The notes: generated from the letters alone by a model not told the origin. A stretch of 64,000 bases of DNA from Permianibacter fluminis (GCF_013179735.1 NZ_JABMEG010000001.1:2418001-2482000); one strand, 5' to 3'. Positions 26,956-38,916 are shown, counted from the stretch's first letter. Made by a program: numbers and translations.

Positions 26956-28413
26956 ATGGCAACTGACGAACTGCCCCCGTTTGAGCTGGTGATTTTTGGC
27001 GGCACCGGCGATCTGGCCATGCGCAAGCTGCTGCCGGCGCTATACCAGCGCCAGCGGGCCGGCACCTTGGCGGCTGAAGGCCGCATCATCGCCAGTGCCC
27101 GCGAACAACTTGACCGGGCAGCGTTTGTTGCCAGGGTCGAGGCGCAGGCGGCGCCATTCATTCCGGACAGCGAACGCGACCCGGCGCAGTGGCAGACGTT
27201 TTTGCAACGGCTCGATTACGTTGCCATCTCGGCAGCCGAGCCGGCCGGCTATCAGCAACTGCAACAGAAGCTGGCCGCGTTTCCGGATCGACAACGCATT
27301 TTCTATCTGGCCACGGCGCCGCAGTGGTTTGGCGTGATCAGCGAGCAACTCAAAGCGGTCGGGCTGAACGGTGCCAACAGCCGGGTCGTGCTGGAAAAGC
27401 CGCTGGGCCATGATTTGGCGTCGTCTTGCCAAATCAACGACATGGTCGGCCGGTGTTTCAACGAGAACCAGATTTTTCGCATCGATCATTATCTCGGCAA
27501 GGAAACTGTGCAGAACCTGCTGGTGCTGCGCTTTGCCAACCGCTTGTTCGAGTCGCTGTGGAATACCGAGGCGATTGATCACATCCAGATCACCGCTGCC
27601 GAGCAGATTGGCGTCGAAGCGCGCGCCGGCTTTTATGACGGCGCCGGTGCCCTTCGCGACATGGTGCAAAACCATCTACTGCAATTGCTCTGTCTGGTGG
27701 CAATGGAACCGCCGGCCAGTCTCGATGCCGATGCGGTGCGTGATGAAAAGCTGAAAGTGTTGCGCTCGCTGAAACCGCTCAGTCGTGACACGGTGGCGGC
27801 CAATGTCGTGGCCGGTCAGTACAGCGCTGGCACGATCAATGGCAAAGCCTTGCCGGGGTATCGCGATGAGCCGGGCGTCAAGGCGGGCAGCCAGACCGAA
27901 ACCTTTGTCGCGCTGAAAGCGGAAATCAACAACTGGCGCTGGGCGAAAGTGCCGTTCTATCTGCGCACCGGCAAACGTCTGGCGACGCGCTATTCGGAAA
28001 TCGTCGTGCAATTCCGCGAGGTGCCGCATTCCATTTTTGCCGGTCAGAAACTGGAAGCGAACAAACTCATCATTCGTCTGCAGCCGGAAGAAGACATCAC
28101 GCTGCAATGGCTCGGCAAGCAACCGGGCACCGGCATGCAGGTTCGCGATGTTGCCCTGACCCTGGCCGACGCCGGCGGCGAGCGCGTGCCGGAGGCCTAT
28201 GAGCGCCTGCTCAGTGAAGCGATTCTTGGTCGGCAAACCCTGTTCATGCGTCGCGACGAACAGGAAGCGGCGTGGAGTTATGTCACGCCCATTCTTGATG
28301 CCTGGGCCAGTGCCGCGCATCAGCCAGCGATGTATCCGGCTGGCAGCTGGGGCCCGGAAGCGGCGACCCGCTTGCTGACTCGCGATGGTCGCGACTGGCA
28401 TGGAATCAGCTGA
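26956..28413 (+). CDS. zwf: Glucose-6-phosphate 1-dehydrogenase
   Basis: A 485-residue enzyme starting MATDELPPFELVIFGGTGDLAM; GGAAGA lies just upstream. The dinucleotide-binding motif is GGTGDLAMRKLLPAL, and the active-site signature FRIDHYLGKETVQNLLVLRFAN holds the catalytic Asp-His and substrate Lys. It oxidises glucose-6-P to 6-phosphogluconolactone with NAD(P)+. It is the first gene of the rightward operon; its stop overlaps the pgl start (TGATG). Confidence 0.96.
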   Translation: MATDELPPFELVIFGGTGDLAMRKLLPALYQRQRAGTLAAEGRIIASAREQLDRAAFVARVEAQAAPFIPDSERDPAQWQTFLQRLDYVAISAAEPAGYQQLQQKLAAFPDRQRIFYLATAPQWFGVISEQLKAVGLNGANSRVVLEKPLGHDLASSCQINDMVGRCFNENQIFRIDHYLGKETVQNLLVLRFANRLFESLWNTEAIDHIQITAAEQIGVEARAGFYDGAGALRDMVQNHLLQLLCLVAMEPPASLDADAVRDEKLKVLRSLKPLSRDTVAANVVAGQYSAGTINGKALPGYRDEPGVKAGSQTETFVALKAEINNWRWAKVPFYLRTGKRLATRYSEIVVQFREVPHSIFAGQKLEANKLIIRLQPEEDITLQWLGKQPGTGMQVRDVALTLADAGGERVPEAYERLLSEAILGRQTLFMRRDEQEAAWSYVTPILDAWASAAHQPAMYPAGSWGPEAATRLLTRDGRDWHGIS

Positions 28414-29129
28414 TGCAACGCGATCCTTCCATGCTGAGCGAGCACAGCTTCAGTCATCCTGATGCGCTGTTCGATGCCGCAGCGGAACAAGTGGCCGAGC
28501 AGCTTGAACGGGCAATCGCACAACGCGGGCTTGCCATGCTGGCGGTCTCCGGTGGCAAATCGCCGGAAGCGTTATTTCTGCGGCTGTCTGCCATGTTGCT
28601 GCCGTGGCGTCGCATTCAGATAACGCTGGTGGATGAACGCTTTGTTCCGCCGGATCACGCCGACAGTAACGAACGCTTGGTGCGTGAAACCCTGCTGCAG
28701 GGGCGTGCTGCGCAAGCTCATTGGTTGCCACTCTATCAGCCGGGCATCAGCATCGAGGCAGCGGCTCAAATGGCTGATGAGGCTTTGCAACAGTGGCCAT
28801 TGCCGTTTGATGCGGTTGTGCTGGGCATGGGTGATGACGGCCACACGGCTTCGTGGTTTCCGGACGCCGATGAGCTGAGCAGTTTGCTGGCACTCGACAA
28901 CACAAAACGGGTGGCGGTATCGCATCCGAAAAAAGCACCGCATGCGCGGCTGACCTTGACCCGCGCCGCCGTGCTCAACAGTCGGTTGATTCAACTGCTG
29001 ATTCCGGGCGCCAACAAGCAGCCGGTTTTCCAGCGCGCCCGTCAGGACGCCGCGCCACTGGTCGAGTTACCGGTGCGTGCCGTGCTGCATCAGGACCGGG
29101 TGCCGGTGCACGTGTATCGCACGCAGTAG
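28413..29129 (+). CDS. pgl: 6-phosphogluconolactonase
   Basis: A 238-residue SugarP isomerase-fold enzyme of the DevB type. Motifs are AMLAVSGGKSPEALF, ITLVDERFVPPDHADSNE, and VLGMGDDGHTASWFPDA, which carries the catalytic His. It hydrolyses the lactone made by Zwf. Start and zwf stop overlap by one base, indicating translational coupling. Confidence 0.95.
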   Translation: MQRDPSMLSEHSFSHPDALFDAAAEQVAEQLERAIAQRGLAMLAVSGGKSPEALFLRLSAMLLPWRRIQITLVDERFVPPDHADSNERLVRETLLQGRAAQAHWLPLYQPGISIEAAAQMADEALQQWPLPFDAVVLGMGDDGHTASWFPDADELSSLLALDNTKRVAVSHPKKAPHARLTLTRAAVLNSRLIQLLIPGANKQPVFQRARQDAAPLVELPVRAVLHQDRVPVHVYRTQ

Positions 29130-29222
29130 CACCGACCGGCAACTTCAATTACGGCTGCCATTGCAAGGCAGGAAAAAACAGCGCGGCTTTTTTCACAGCC
29201 GCGAATACAAGAGAACAATGCA

Positions 29223-30182
29223 ATGATGGCTCCTTTGCTGACCGGTTGTGATCTGGTTGCCGATATCGGCGGCACCAATGCCCGTTTTGCTATTCATCAT
29301 CTCGGCGAGTTTCTGCGCGAACAGGTGTTGCCGTGCAAGGATTTTGCCCGCTTCGCCGATGCCTTCCGGCACTACTGCGATACGCAACAGGTACAGCCGG
29401 CGCGGGCGGCGATCGCTATTGCCAATCCGGTGCTTGGCGATCGGATACAGATGACCAATCATCACTGGGCGTTTTCCATTGCCGAAACGCGCGGAGAACT
29501 CGGTCTGACCGTGTTCAATGTCGTCAACGATTTTGAGGCGCTGGCCTTGAGCCTGCCGTATTTGCCGGCGGCGGATCTGAAACAGTTGGGCGGTAGCGAG
29601 CCGGTGGTCGGTGCCGTCAAGGCCGTCATCGGTCCGGGTACGGGTTTGGGTGTTGCCAGTCTGGCCAGCAGTCACGGTCACTGGCAGGCGTTACCGGCAG
29701 AGGGGGGCCATGTCAGTTTTCCGGCTCGCACCGCCCGGGAATGGGCAATGGTGGAATGCCTGGCGCCGAAGTTTGACAACCATGTGTCGGCCGAGCGCTT
29801 GATCAGCGGACCGGGCTTGGCGCTGATGCATCAGGCCCTGGCACAAATTGATGGCGTCAGCATCGAGTCGTTGACGCCGGCCGAGATCACGGCACGTGCG
29901 CTCAGCAATCAGGATCCGCGCTGCCATGAAGTGCTCGAACTGTTCTGCATTGCCTTGGGCAATGTCGCGGGCAATTTGGCATTGACCGTTGGCGCGCGCG
30001 GCGGCGTTTACATCGGTGGCGGTATCGTGCCGAAGCTGGGTGATTTTTTCTCTCGCTCCGGTTTTCGCGCGGCGTTTGAAGACAAGGGCCGGTTTGATCA
30101 TTATCTGGGTCCGATTCCGGTCTACGTGATTCATTCACCCTATCCGGCCTTTGTCGGTGCAGTCCGGAGTTTGTCGGTATGA
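29223..30182 (+). CDS. glk: Glucokinase
   Basis: A 319-residue ROK-unrelated bacterial glucokinase (Glk family). ATP- and sugar-binding motifs are LVADIGGTNARFA, VVNDFEALALSLP, VIGPGTGLGVA and PAEGGHVSFPA, with ARGGVYIGGGIVPKL near the end. It phosphorylates glucose released from maltodextrins so it can enter Zwf. It lies 93 bp after pgl; a GC hairpin (29182-29203, no T tail) lies in that gap. Tandem ATGs at 29223 and 29226 are both possible starts. Confidence 0.95.
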   Translation: MMAPLLTGCDLVADIGGTNARFAIHHLGEFLREQVLPCKDFARFADAFRHYCDTQQVQPARAAIAIANPVLGDRIQMTNHHWAFSIAETRGELGLTVFNVVNDFEALALSLPYLPAADLKQLGGSEPVVGAVKAVIGPGTGLGVASLASSHGHWQALPAEGGHVSFPARTAREWAMVECLAPKFDNHVSAERLISGPGLALMHQALAQIDGVSIESLTPAEITARALSNQDPRCHEVLELFCIALGNVAGNLALTVGARGGVYIGGGIVPKLGDFFSRSGFRAAFEDKGRFDHYLGPIPVYVIHSPYPAFVGAVRSLSV

Positions 30183-30238
30183 ATCTTTGCCGACTGCTGC
30201 AACGGCAGCCGCGTCCGTGCTGATGCGGATCTGATGGC

Positions 30239-33200
30239 ATGACGACGCTTGATACCGTTGCCGATGCTGGTGCCGCTCGTGTCGACTGCCGCGCGCAGCT
30301 GGAAAATTATTTTCAGCAAGTCGATCAATTGTTGCTGCAACGTCAGGATCCGGTCACCGGCTTGTTTCCGGCCAGCACCGCCGTATCCGTGCACGGCGAT
30401 TACACCGATGCCTGGGTTCGCGATAACGTCTACAGCATTCAGGCGGCATGGGGACTGGCGCTGGCTTATCGCAAGGCCGGCGTCGACAACGCCCGGGCTT
30501 ATCTGCTCGAGCAAACGGTTGTCAAACTGATGCGCGGTCTGCTGCTGGCCATGATGCGTCAGGCTGGCAAAGTGGAACGCTTCAAGCAAACCCAGGACCC
30601 GCTTGATGCGCTGCACGCCAAGTACGGCACTCGCAGCGGCGATGTCGTGGTTGCCGATGATAAATGGGGCCATTTGCAGCTTGATGCGACTTCACTTTAT
30701 CTGCTGATGCTGGCACAAATGTCGCGGGCCGGTTTGCGGATTATTTTCAATCTGGATGAAGTCAGTTTTGTCCAGAATTTGGTGCATTACATCGGTCGCG
30801 CCTATCGGACACCGGATTACGGCATCTGGGAGCGTGGCAACAAGATCAACAACGGCCGACCGGAAATCAACGCCAGCTCGGTCGGTATGGCGAAAGCCGC
30901 GCTGGAAGCCATGCGCGGACTGGACCTGTTTGGTCAGGACGGTGATGCCCGCTCGACCATCCATGTCGTCGCCGATGAAATCGCCCGATCGCGCGCTGCG
31001 CTGCAATCACTGTTGCCGCGGGAGTCGCTGTCAAAGGAAGTCGATGCCGCGCTGCTGTCGGTCATCAGCTATCCGGCATTCGCCGTCGAAGATGATGCGC
31101 TGGCGCTGCGCACCCGTGAGCAGGTCATCGCCAAGCTCGCCGGCCCGTACGGGTTGAAACGCTTTCTGCTCGACGGTCACCAAACCGTTATCGAGGACAA
31201 CAGCCGCCTGCATTACGAAGACGATGAGTTGCGCAGCTTTGCCAACATCGAATCCGAGTGGCCGTTGTTTTATTGCTATCTGTTGCTGGATGCGCTGTTT
31301 CGCCAAGACCCGGCGCAGGTGCGCTACTACCGGGACAAATTGCAGTCGCTGACCGTGCTGAAAAATGGCATGGCCTTGCTGCCGGAGCTGTACTACGTAC
31401 CGGAATCGGCCATTGCTGCCGAGCGGGCGGCGCCGGGTAGCCAGCCGCGCGTTGCCAATCACAATCTGCCGCTGATTTGGGCGCAGAGCCTGTATTTGCT
31501 GGGCAATTTGTTGGCCGATGGCCTGTTGCAACCGGAGGACATTGATCCGTTGCGGCGGCACCAGCGACGGCCGCGGAATCTGCCGACCATACGGCTGGCC
31601 GTGATCGCGGAAAACGCGCAGGTGAAGCAGCGGCTCAGTCAGGCCGGCATTGCCGCGCAAACAACCGACGAGTTGCCGGACATCCGCTTTGCCGAAGCCG
31701 ATGATCTGTCGCGCATTCTGCAGGAGCTGGGGGCAAATCCCAAACTGGGCTTGTCGGGCCGACCGTTTCGACGATTGCGATCGTTGGCGACGGCACAGGG
31801 CTATCGCATCGACGGTCGTTTGCATCTGTTTTTTGGCCAGTATCAGAATCCGCACAGCTTTTATCTGGCGGTCGACAACAGCTTGCTGATTGAGCAGTTC
31901 CGCGCTGAGTTGTCCTATGTGGCACGGCACTGGGATCAGCCGGGTGCGCCGGTGCTGCTGTTCAAACTGCGCGCCGTGGCGCTCGATGGCGAAGGGGCAG
32001 ACGCGGTTATCGCCGTGCTGCGCGAGCTGCAATCCGGTCAGTGCGCGGGCATCGGTGTCGAGCTCAGCACGGTCAGTGATCTATTGACCGATCTGGTGCC
32101 GGTGGAGTTGGCCGTGCAGTTGCCCGCCGAGTTGCCGAGCCATGAAGTCAATGTCATTGCCCGCTGTTACTACCTGCCGTTTGATCCGATCCAGTCGCGT
32201 AGCAATTTGCCCGACGCCATCACCAGCAAGATGCCGTTTGCCTTGCTGATGCAGCAGTTGATGCTGTCGCAAAAGCTGCCAGAGCAGCTGCGGATCATGC
32301 AGGCCCTGGCCAATCATTACGGTCTCGATCAAGACAGTGGCATGGCCGGTGAGCAGCCGTTGCCGCTGCGTCAGCTGGTCAAGGAGCTGTATCACAAGGC
32401 CGCCTCGATCGGACACTGGGCGGCGCTGCGATTTGCGGCCGGTTTGCTCGACAAGACTCACGCCGGTTTGGAAGATGCGGTGGCGGAGCTGATTGCTCGC
32501 CAGCGTCAGGTCGTGTTCGGTCGTGCAGTCGCCAGTTATGTCACGGTGTCGGCGCCGCTTGCCAACGACAAGATTCACGCGCTGATGCGTCAGCACACTG
32601 GCCGCGATCCACGCGAATGCCTGCTCAATCAGGAAGTGCTGGTCTATCTGGTCATGCAGGTGCGTGCCAAACCCGAGCTGCTACAAGGTTTGCTGTCCAT
32701 TCGCACCAGCCATTTGCTGTTGCTGATGATCAGTCAGTTGGCAGCGGAACGCGGCATTGCCCAGGATGCCGCATTCGAATTGCTGTGCACGCAAGCGCCG
32801 CATGAGGTGTTCACCCGGTTGAAAGCGGTGCTGGAGCAATATCAAACCTCGCTGGGCAATCTTGCGCGCAACGAGCGGCTGCATTTTTCCTTCGATAAGA
32901 GCGCAGCGCAGCAGGACGAGGGCATCAAACCGGTCGAATTTCTGCCAGCCGATGATCCGCAGCGTGCTGACGGCGAAAACGACTGGCGCGCCTGGCGCAA
33001 CCGGGTCGGCGTGGTCAACCGTCATCCCGACTGGTTTCACACCGACATCTGGCACCTGCTGAAACACTGTGATGGCATTGTGCTCGGTGATCGCTACGAG
33101 CGCAGCAATCTGCTCGACACCAAGGCTGTGCATGACGCCACTACACCGGGCGAGCCGGCGTTTGCGCTGCAATTCGAAAGCCTGCTCAATGAGCTGCCGG

Positions 33201-33490
33201 ACCCGGCCTACCGGCATTTGAATGTGGAAGCGCTGATGGCATTGACGGCGATGTTTCGGGCCAACCCCAGCCTGGTGCTGAACGATCGCATTGTGCTCGA
33301 TGCGCTGCTGAGTTACGCGGTGAAATTCGAGTGGCTGGCCCAGCATCCCGATCACGCCGACCGCTACAACGAATTTCGCAGTCGGGCCTGGGATGCGTTT
33401 TATTTGCTGGCACCGCATCGGGTCGCCAATGCGGTGATTCGCGCTGTCGAATACCTGCTTGAGGAAACGCGGCTCCCAGCCGCGTCCTGA
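30239..33490 (+). CDS. Bacterial homolog of phosphorylase kinase alpha/beta subunit (GH15-like)
   Basis: A 1083-residue cytoplasmic protein resembling eukaryotic phosphorylase kinase regulatory subunits along its whole length. Diagnostic stretches are QDPVTGLFPAS, DAWVRDNVYSI, VVKLMRGLL, WGHLQLDATSLYLL, DYGIWERGNK, LNASSVGMAKAALEA-like INASSVGMAKAALEA, SKEVDAALLSVISYPAFAVED, and ESEWPLF; the C-terminal third also matches (VNRHPDWFHTDIWHLLKHC, TPGEPAFALQFESLLNELP). The first 430 residues are the GH15 (glucoamylase-like) alpha/alpha barrel, and the Trp-Glu of the GH15 acid motif is kept (W197-E198). No kinase gamma subunit and no glycogen phosphorylase are visible nearby. It sits between glk and glgB (8 bp before glgB), so a role in glycogen or maltodextrin metabolism is likely; hydrolase versus regulator is undecided. 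Confidence 0.85.
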   Translation: MTTLDTVADAGAARVDCRAQLENYFQQVDQLLLQRQDPVTGLFPASTAVSVHGDYTDAWVRDNVYSIQAAWGLALAYRKAGVDNARAYLLEQTVVKLMRGLLLAMMRQAGKVERFKQTQDPLDALHAKYGTRSGDVVVADDKWGHLQLDATSLYLLMLAQMSRAGLRIIFNLDEVSFVQNLVHYIGRAYRTPDYGIWERGNKINNGRPEINASSVGMAKAALEAMRGLDLFGQDGDARSTIHVVADEIARSRAALQSLLPRESLSKEVDAALLSVISYPAFAVEDDALALRTREQVIAKLAGPYGLKRFLLDGHQTVIEDNSRLHYEDDELRSFANIESEWPLFYCYLLLDALFRQDPAQVRYYRDKLQSLTVLKNGMALLPELYYVPESAIAAERAAPGSQPRVANHNLPLIWAQSLYLLGNLLADGLLQPEDIDPLRRHQRRPRNLPTIRLAVIAENAQVKQRLSQAGIAAQTTDELPDIRFAEADDLSRILQELGANPKLGLSGRPFRRLRSLATAQGYRIDGRLHLFFGQYQNPHSFYLAVDNSLLIEQFRAELSYVARHWDQPGAPVLLFKLRAVALDGEGADAVIAVLRELQSGQCAGIGVELSTVSDLLTDLVPVELAVQLPAELPSHEVNVIARCYYLPFDPIQSRSNLPDAITSKMPFALLMQQLMLSQKLPEQLRIMQALANHYGLDQDSGMAGEQPLPLRQLVKELYHKAASIGHWAALRFAAGLLDKTHAGLEDAVAELIARQRQVVFGRAVASYVTVSAPLANDKIHALMRQHTGRDPRECLLNQEVLVYLVMQVRAKPELLQGLLSIRTSHLLLLMISQLAAERGIAQDAAFELLCTQAPHEVFTRLKAVLEQYQTSLGNLARNERLHFSFDKSAAQQDEGIKPVEFLPADDPQRADGENDWRAWRNRVGVVNRHPDWFHTDIWHLLKHCDGIVLGDRYERSNLLDTKAVHDATTPGEPAFALQFESLLNELPDPAYRHLNVEALMALTAMFRANPSLVLNDRIVLDALLSYAVKFEWLAQHPDHADRYNEFRSRAWDAFYLLAPHRVANAVIRAVEYLLEETRLPAAS

Positions 33491-33498
33491 GCTGCCGC

Positions 33499-35688
33499 AT
33501 GGACGCCCACCACGCTCAGAACGCCGCGCCGGAAGCCATGATGAGTCTTGCGCAAGGCCAATGCGATGCGCCATACGCCGTGCTCGGCTGGCACAAACAA
33601 GGCCGGCGCTGGTGCTACCGGACCTGGCAGCCACAGGCGACAACCGTGACGGCGCTCGCTGCCGATGGCAGCACAGCGATGACGCTCAGTGCCGAGCCGA
33701 TTCCCGGTTTGTTTGTCCTGCAGGATCAAGCCAAACGATGGCCAATACGCCTGACCTGCGATGACGGCGCAGCAAGCCATTCATTCGACGCATGGCAATT
33801 TCGCCCACCACCGCAACTGCAGTTTGATGTCAGCAACCGGCATCGCGTGCTCGGTGCCAGAATCGTCTCGCGCCAGCTCGGCCAGTCGCGACTAACCGGT
33901 GCATGGTTTTCATTGTGGGCACCGGCGGCACGCGCCGTTTATCTGGTCGGCTCGTTCAATGGCTGGGACGATCGCCGGCAGCCGATGCAACGGTTGGCAA
34001 ATGGCTGCTGGTGGGCTTTTGTGCCGGGTGCTGCGGCCGGCGATTACTACAAGTTCGTTGTTACGGACTGTCATGGCCAGCGCCGGGAAAAATCCGATTC
34101 GCAGGCGCGGGCGATGGAACTGGCACCGGGCAATGCGTCGCGCATCAGCAACGATGAGCGTTACCGCTGGCGCGATCAACGGTGGCGCCAGCGTCAGCGC
34201 CAAGGCGTCGCAACTGATCAGCCCATGGCGGTGTATGAATTGCACGCCGGCAGCTGGCGCCGTCATCCCGATGGCCGCCATTACAGCTACACCGAGCTCG
34301 CCGATGCGCTGATCCCGTATCTGCTTGAGCTCGGTTACAGCCATCTCGAATTTCTGCCGCTCAGTGAACACCCGTTCAGTGGTTCCTGGGGCTATCAGCC
34401 GGTTGGGCTGTACGCCGCGACCGCGCGCTTTGGTTCCCCTGCGGATCTGAAAGCCCTGATTGATCGCTGCCATCGCGCCGGCATCGCCGTCATTCTGGAT
34501 TGGGTGCCGGCGCATTTTCCGCGTGATGAGCACGGTCTGGTCCGTTTTGACGGCACCGCCTTGTACGAACATCCGGACCCACGTCGCGGCGAGCATCCGG
34601 ATTGGCAAACCCTGATTTACGATTACAGCAAGCCAGAGGTTTGCGATTTTTTGATCAACAACGCGCTGTACTGGCTGCAGGAATTTCATTTTGATGGCCT
34701 GCGCATCGACGCGGTGGCCTCAATGCTGTATCTCGATTATTCCCGTGGCCCCGGGCAATGGTTGCCGAATGCTCGCGGCGGTCGGGAGAACGATGATGCC
34801 GTGGCATTCTTCCAACGTCTGCATCGTGTGCTGCGCGAACACTGTCCGGGTCAGTACACCATTGCCGAAGAATCGACGGCGTGGCCCGGTGTGACCCGGT
34901 CAGTGGAAAGCGGAGGCCTCGGTTTTGATTACAAGTGGAACATGGGCTGGATGCATGACAGCCTGCGCTATCTCGGCAAGGATCCCATTCATCGCCGTTA
35001 TCATCATGGCGACCTCAGTTTCGGTTTGAGTTATGCCTTTAGCGAGCAATTTGTGCTGGCGCTGTCGCACGACGAAGTGGTGCACGGCAAGGGTTCGATG
35101 CTCGGCAAATGCCCCGGTGACAATTGGCAGCAATTTGCCAATCTGCGCGCCTATTACGGCTTCCAGTATGGCCATCCCGGCAAGAAATCCCTGTTCATGG
35201 GCGGCGAGTTCGGCCAGCGCCGGGAATGGAATCATGATCGCGAACTGGACTGGTTCCTGTTGGCGGACCCAGCACACAAAGGGCTACAGCGTTGGCTCAC
35301 CGAACTGAACCGGACTTATAAAAATTGCCCGGCTTTGTGGCAGCAGGATTTTTCGCCCGCCGGTTTCGAGTGGATAGAGGCCGATGCCGCTGATACTAGC
35401 CTGTATGCGTTCATTCGCTGGGATCGTGATCGTCGCCAGCCGCTGATCGTGTTGTGCAATTTCACGCCGGTCGTGCGACACGGCTTTCGTCTGGGTGTGC
35501 CGGGTTTTGATCAGTGGCGCGAGTGCCTGAACAGTGATGCGGCGGTCTTTGGTGGCTCCGACATTGGCAACGCGGCGGTGCTGCAAACCGACGCGATCAG
35601 CGCACACGGCCGTCGGCACTCCATCATGCTTGAGCTGCCTCCGCTGGCCACGGTCTGGTTGATGCCGGTGTCAGCGGACGCGGCATGA
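33499..35688 (+). CDS. glgB: 1,4-alpha-glucan branching enzyme
   Basis: A 729-residue GH13 enzyme: an N-terminal branching-enzyme domain and CBM48 (WAPAARAVYLVGSFNGWDDR), then the catalytic barrel with VYELHAGSWRR, DWVPAHFP, nucleophile Asp in DGLRIDAVASMLYLDYSR, acid/base Glu in IAEESTAWPGVT, and LSHDEVVHGKGS. It forms alpha-1,6 branches in glycogen. glgC, glgA and glgP are absent from this window. It follows the phosphorylase-kinase-like gene by 8 bp. Confidence 0.95.
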   Translation: MDAHHAQNAAPEAMMSLAQGQCDAPYAVLGWHKQGRRWCYRTWQPQATTVTALAADGSTAMTLSAEPIPGLFVLQDQAKRWPIRLTCDDGAASHSFDAWQFRPPPQLQFDVSNRHRVLGARIVSRQLGQSRLTGAWFSLWAPAARAVYLVGSFNGWDDRRQPMQRLANGCWWAFVPGAAAGDYYKFVVTDCHGQRREKSDSQARAMELAPGNASRISNDERYRWRDQRWRQRQRQGVATDQPMAVYELHAGSWRRHPDGRHYSYTELADALIPYLLELGYSHLEFLPLSEHPFSGSWGYQPVGLYAATARFGSPADLKALIDRCHRAGIAVILDWVPAHFPRDEHGLVRFDGTALYEHPDPRRGEHPDWQTLIYDYSKPEVCDFLINNALYWLQEFHFDGLRIDAVASMLYLDYSRGPGQWLPNARGGRENDDAVAFFQRLHRVLREHCPGQYTIAEESTAWPGVTRSVESGGLGFDYKWNMGWMHDSLRYLGKDPIHRRYHHGDLSFGLSYAFSEQFVLALSHDEVVHGKGSMLGKCPGDNWQQFANLRAYYGFQYGHPGKKSLFMGGEFGQRREWNHDRELDWFLLADPAHKGLQRWLTELNRTYKNCPALWQQDFSPAGFEWIEADAADTSLYAFIRWDRDRRQPLIVLCNFTPVVRHGFRLGVPGFDQWRECLNSDAAVFGGSDIGNAAVLQTDAISAHGRRHSIMLELPPLATVWLMPVSADAA

Positions 35689-35713
35689 ACCCCTCTATCT
35701 GGAGACCCCGAAC

Positions 35714-36622
35714 ATGACGAAACCCGGAGCCAGCTTGCCAACACGGCGGTTCGGTCGCAGCGATTTTGAGGTGTCGGTGCTGGGCTTTGGTGCCCAGTGG
35801 ATCGGAGATCCGGCGCTGGCTGAGCGTGATGTGGCCAATGTCATTGCCGCGGCGCTGGATGCCGGCATTACGCTGTTTGATACAGCGAGGTTGTACTTTG
35901 CCTCGGAGCGTCGACTCGGTACGCTGCTGAAACCGGTGCGGCAGCAGATCATCCTTTCGAGCAAAGTGGGCTACGACATTCCCGGCACCGAGGACTGGAG
36001 CTTTGCTGCGGTCAGTCGCGGGGTGGATGAGGCTCTGCGCGTCTTGCAGACGGATTATCTTGACGTTGTCCATCTGCATTCCTGTGGCCTGCAGTACTTG
36101 CAGCGCGGTGAGGTGATCACGGCGCTTGAACAGGCCAAGACGGCGGGCAAAGTCCGGGCAATTGCTTACTCCGGTGAAAACGAGGCGTTGGCCTTTGCCA
36201 TTCAATCGGGCCGCTTCGACAGTGTGCAGTGCTCGGTCAACCTGATTGATCAATATGCGCTGCAACAGCTGTTGCCGGCGGCCCGCGAGCAGGGGCTCGG
36301 CGTAATCGCCAAGCGCTGTCTGGCCAATGCCATCTGGACCTACCCAAGCTTGCCGGCACGCGACGATCTGGCAGAATACTGGCCGCGCTGGCAAGCCATG
36401 TCGACGCTACCTTTGTTGGCCGAGCTGCCCGCGGATGAAGTGGCGCTGCGGTTTGCCGCGTTTGCACCTGGCGTCAGCAGCGCCATTATCGGCACCACGA
36501 AAGTCAGCAGCTTGCAGCGCAATCTTGCGCTGTTGGCCAAAGGGCCGTTGCCGGCAGCCGCACAGCAACAGATCCACGAGTATTTTCACCGGTTGGGCCA
36601 GCACTGGCCCGGTCGGGTGTGA
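35714..36622 (+). CDS. Aldo/keto reductase
   Basis: A 302-residue TIM-barrel oxidoreductase. The family tetrad is visible: Asp and Tyr in FDTARLYFASE, Lys in LSSKVGYD, and His in VHLHSCG. NADPH-binding features occur near the end (IIGTTKVSSLQRNLAL). It lies 25 bp after glgB and 20 bp before glgX, so it belongs to the glycogen operon although no standard glycogen step uses an aldo/keto reductase. The substrate is unknown. Confidence 0.88.
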   Translation: MTKPGASLPTRRFGRSDFEVSVLGFGAQWIGDPALAERDVANVIAAALDAGITLFDTARLYFASERRLGTLLKPVRQQIILSSKVGYDIPGTEDWSFAAVSRGVDEALRVLQTDYLDVVHLHSCGLQYLQRGEVITALEQAKTAGKVRAIAYSGENEALAFAIQSGRFDSVQCSVNLIDQYALQQLLPAAREQGLGVIAKRCLANAIWTYPSLPARDDLAEYWPRWQAMSTLPLLAELPADEVALRFAAFAPGVSSAIIGTTKVSSLQRNLALLAKGPLPAAAQQQIHEYFHRLGQHWPGRV

Positions 36623-36642
36623 GTGCAGGAGCGTTGTTACCG

Positions 36643-38784
<2,142 letters not shown>

Positions 38785-38852
38785 GCGACGGCTACTGCCG
38801 GCAATCTTCATTCAATACCTGCATCGAGCGTTCTCGGCGTTCAGAACATCGA

Positions 38853-38916
38853 CGTTCAATATCGTCGGCATTCAGTGCGATTGGCATTCAATACCGTCGA
38901 CATTCCATCGCGATTG
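38853..38916 (+). repeat. Four degenerate 16-bp tandem repeats
   Basis: Units begin at 38853, 38869, 38885 and 38901, each starting CRTTC and holding a variant of AATAtCGTCGG. Looser copies extend leftward to about 38811. The purpose is unknown; it may be slippage-derived. Confidence 0.6.

Noticed and set aside
29182-29203. GC-rich hairpin before glk
   Set aside because: A 7-bp stem with no T tract after it; the T run is in the loop, so it is not a rho-independent terminator.
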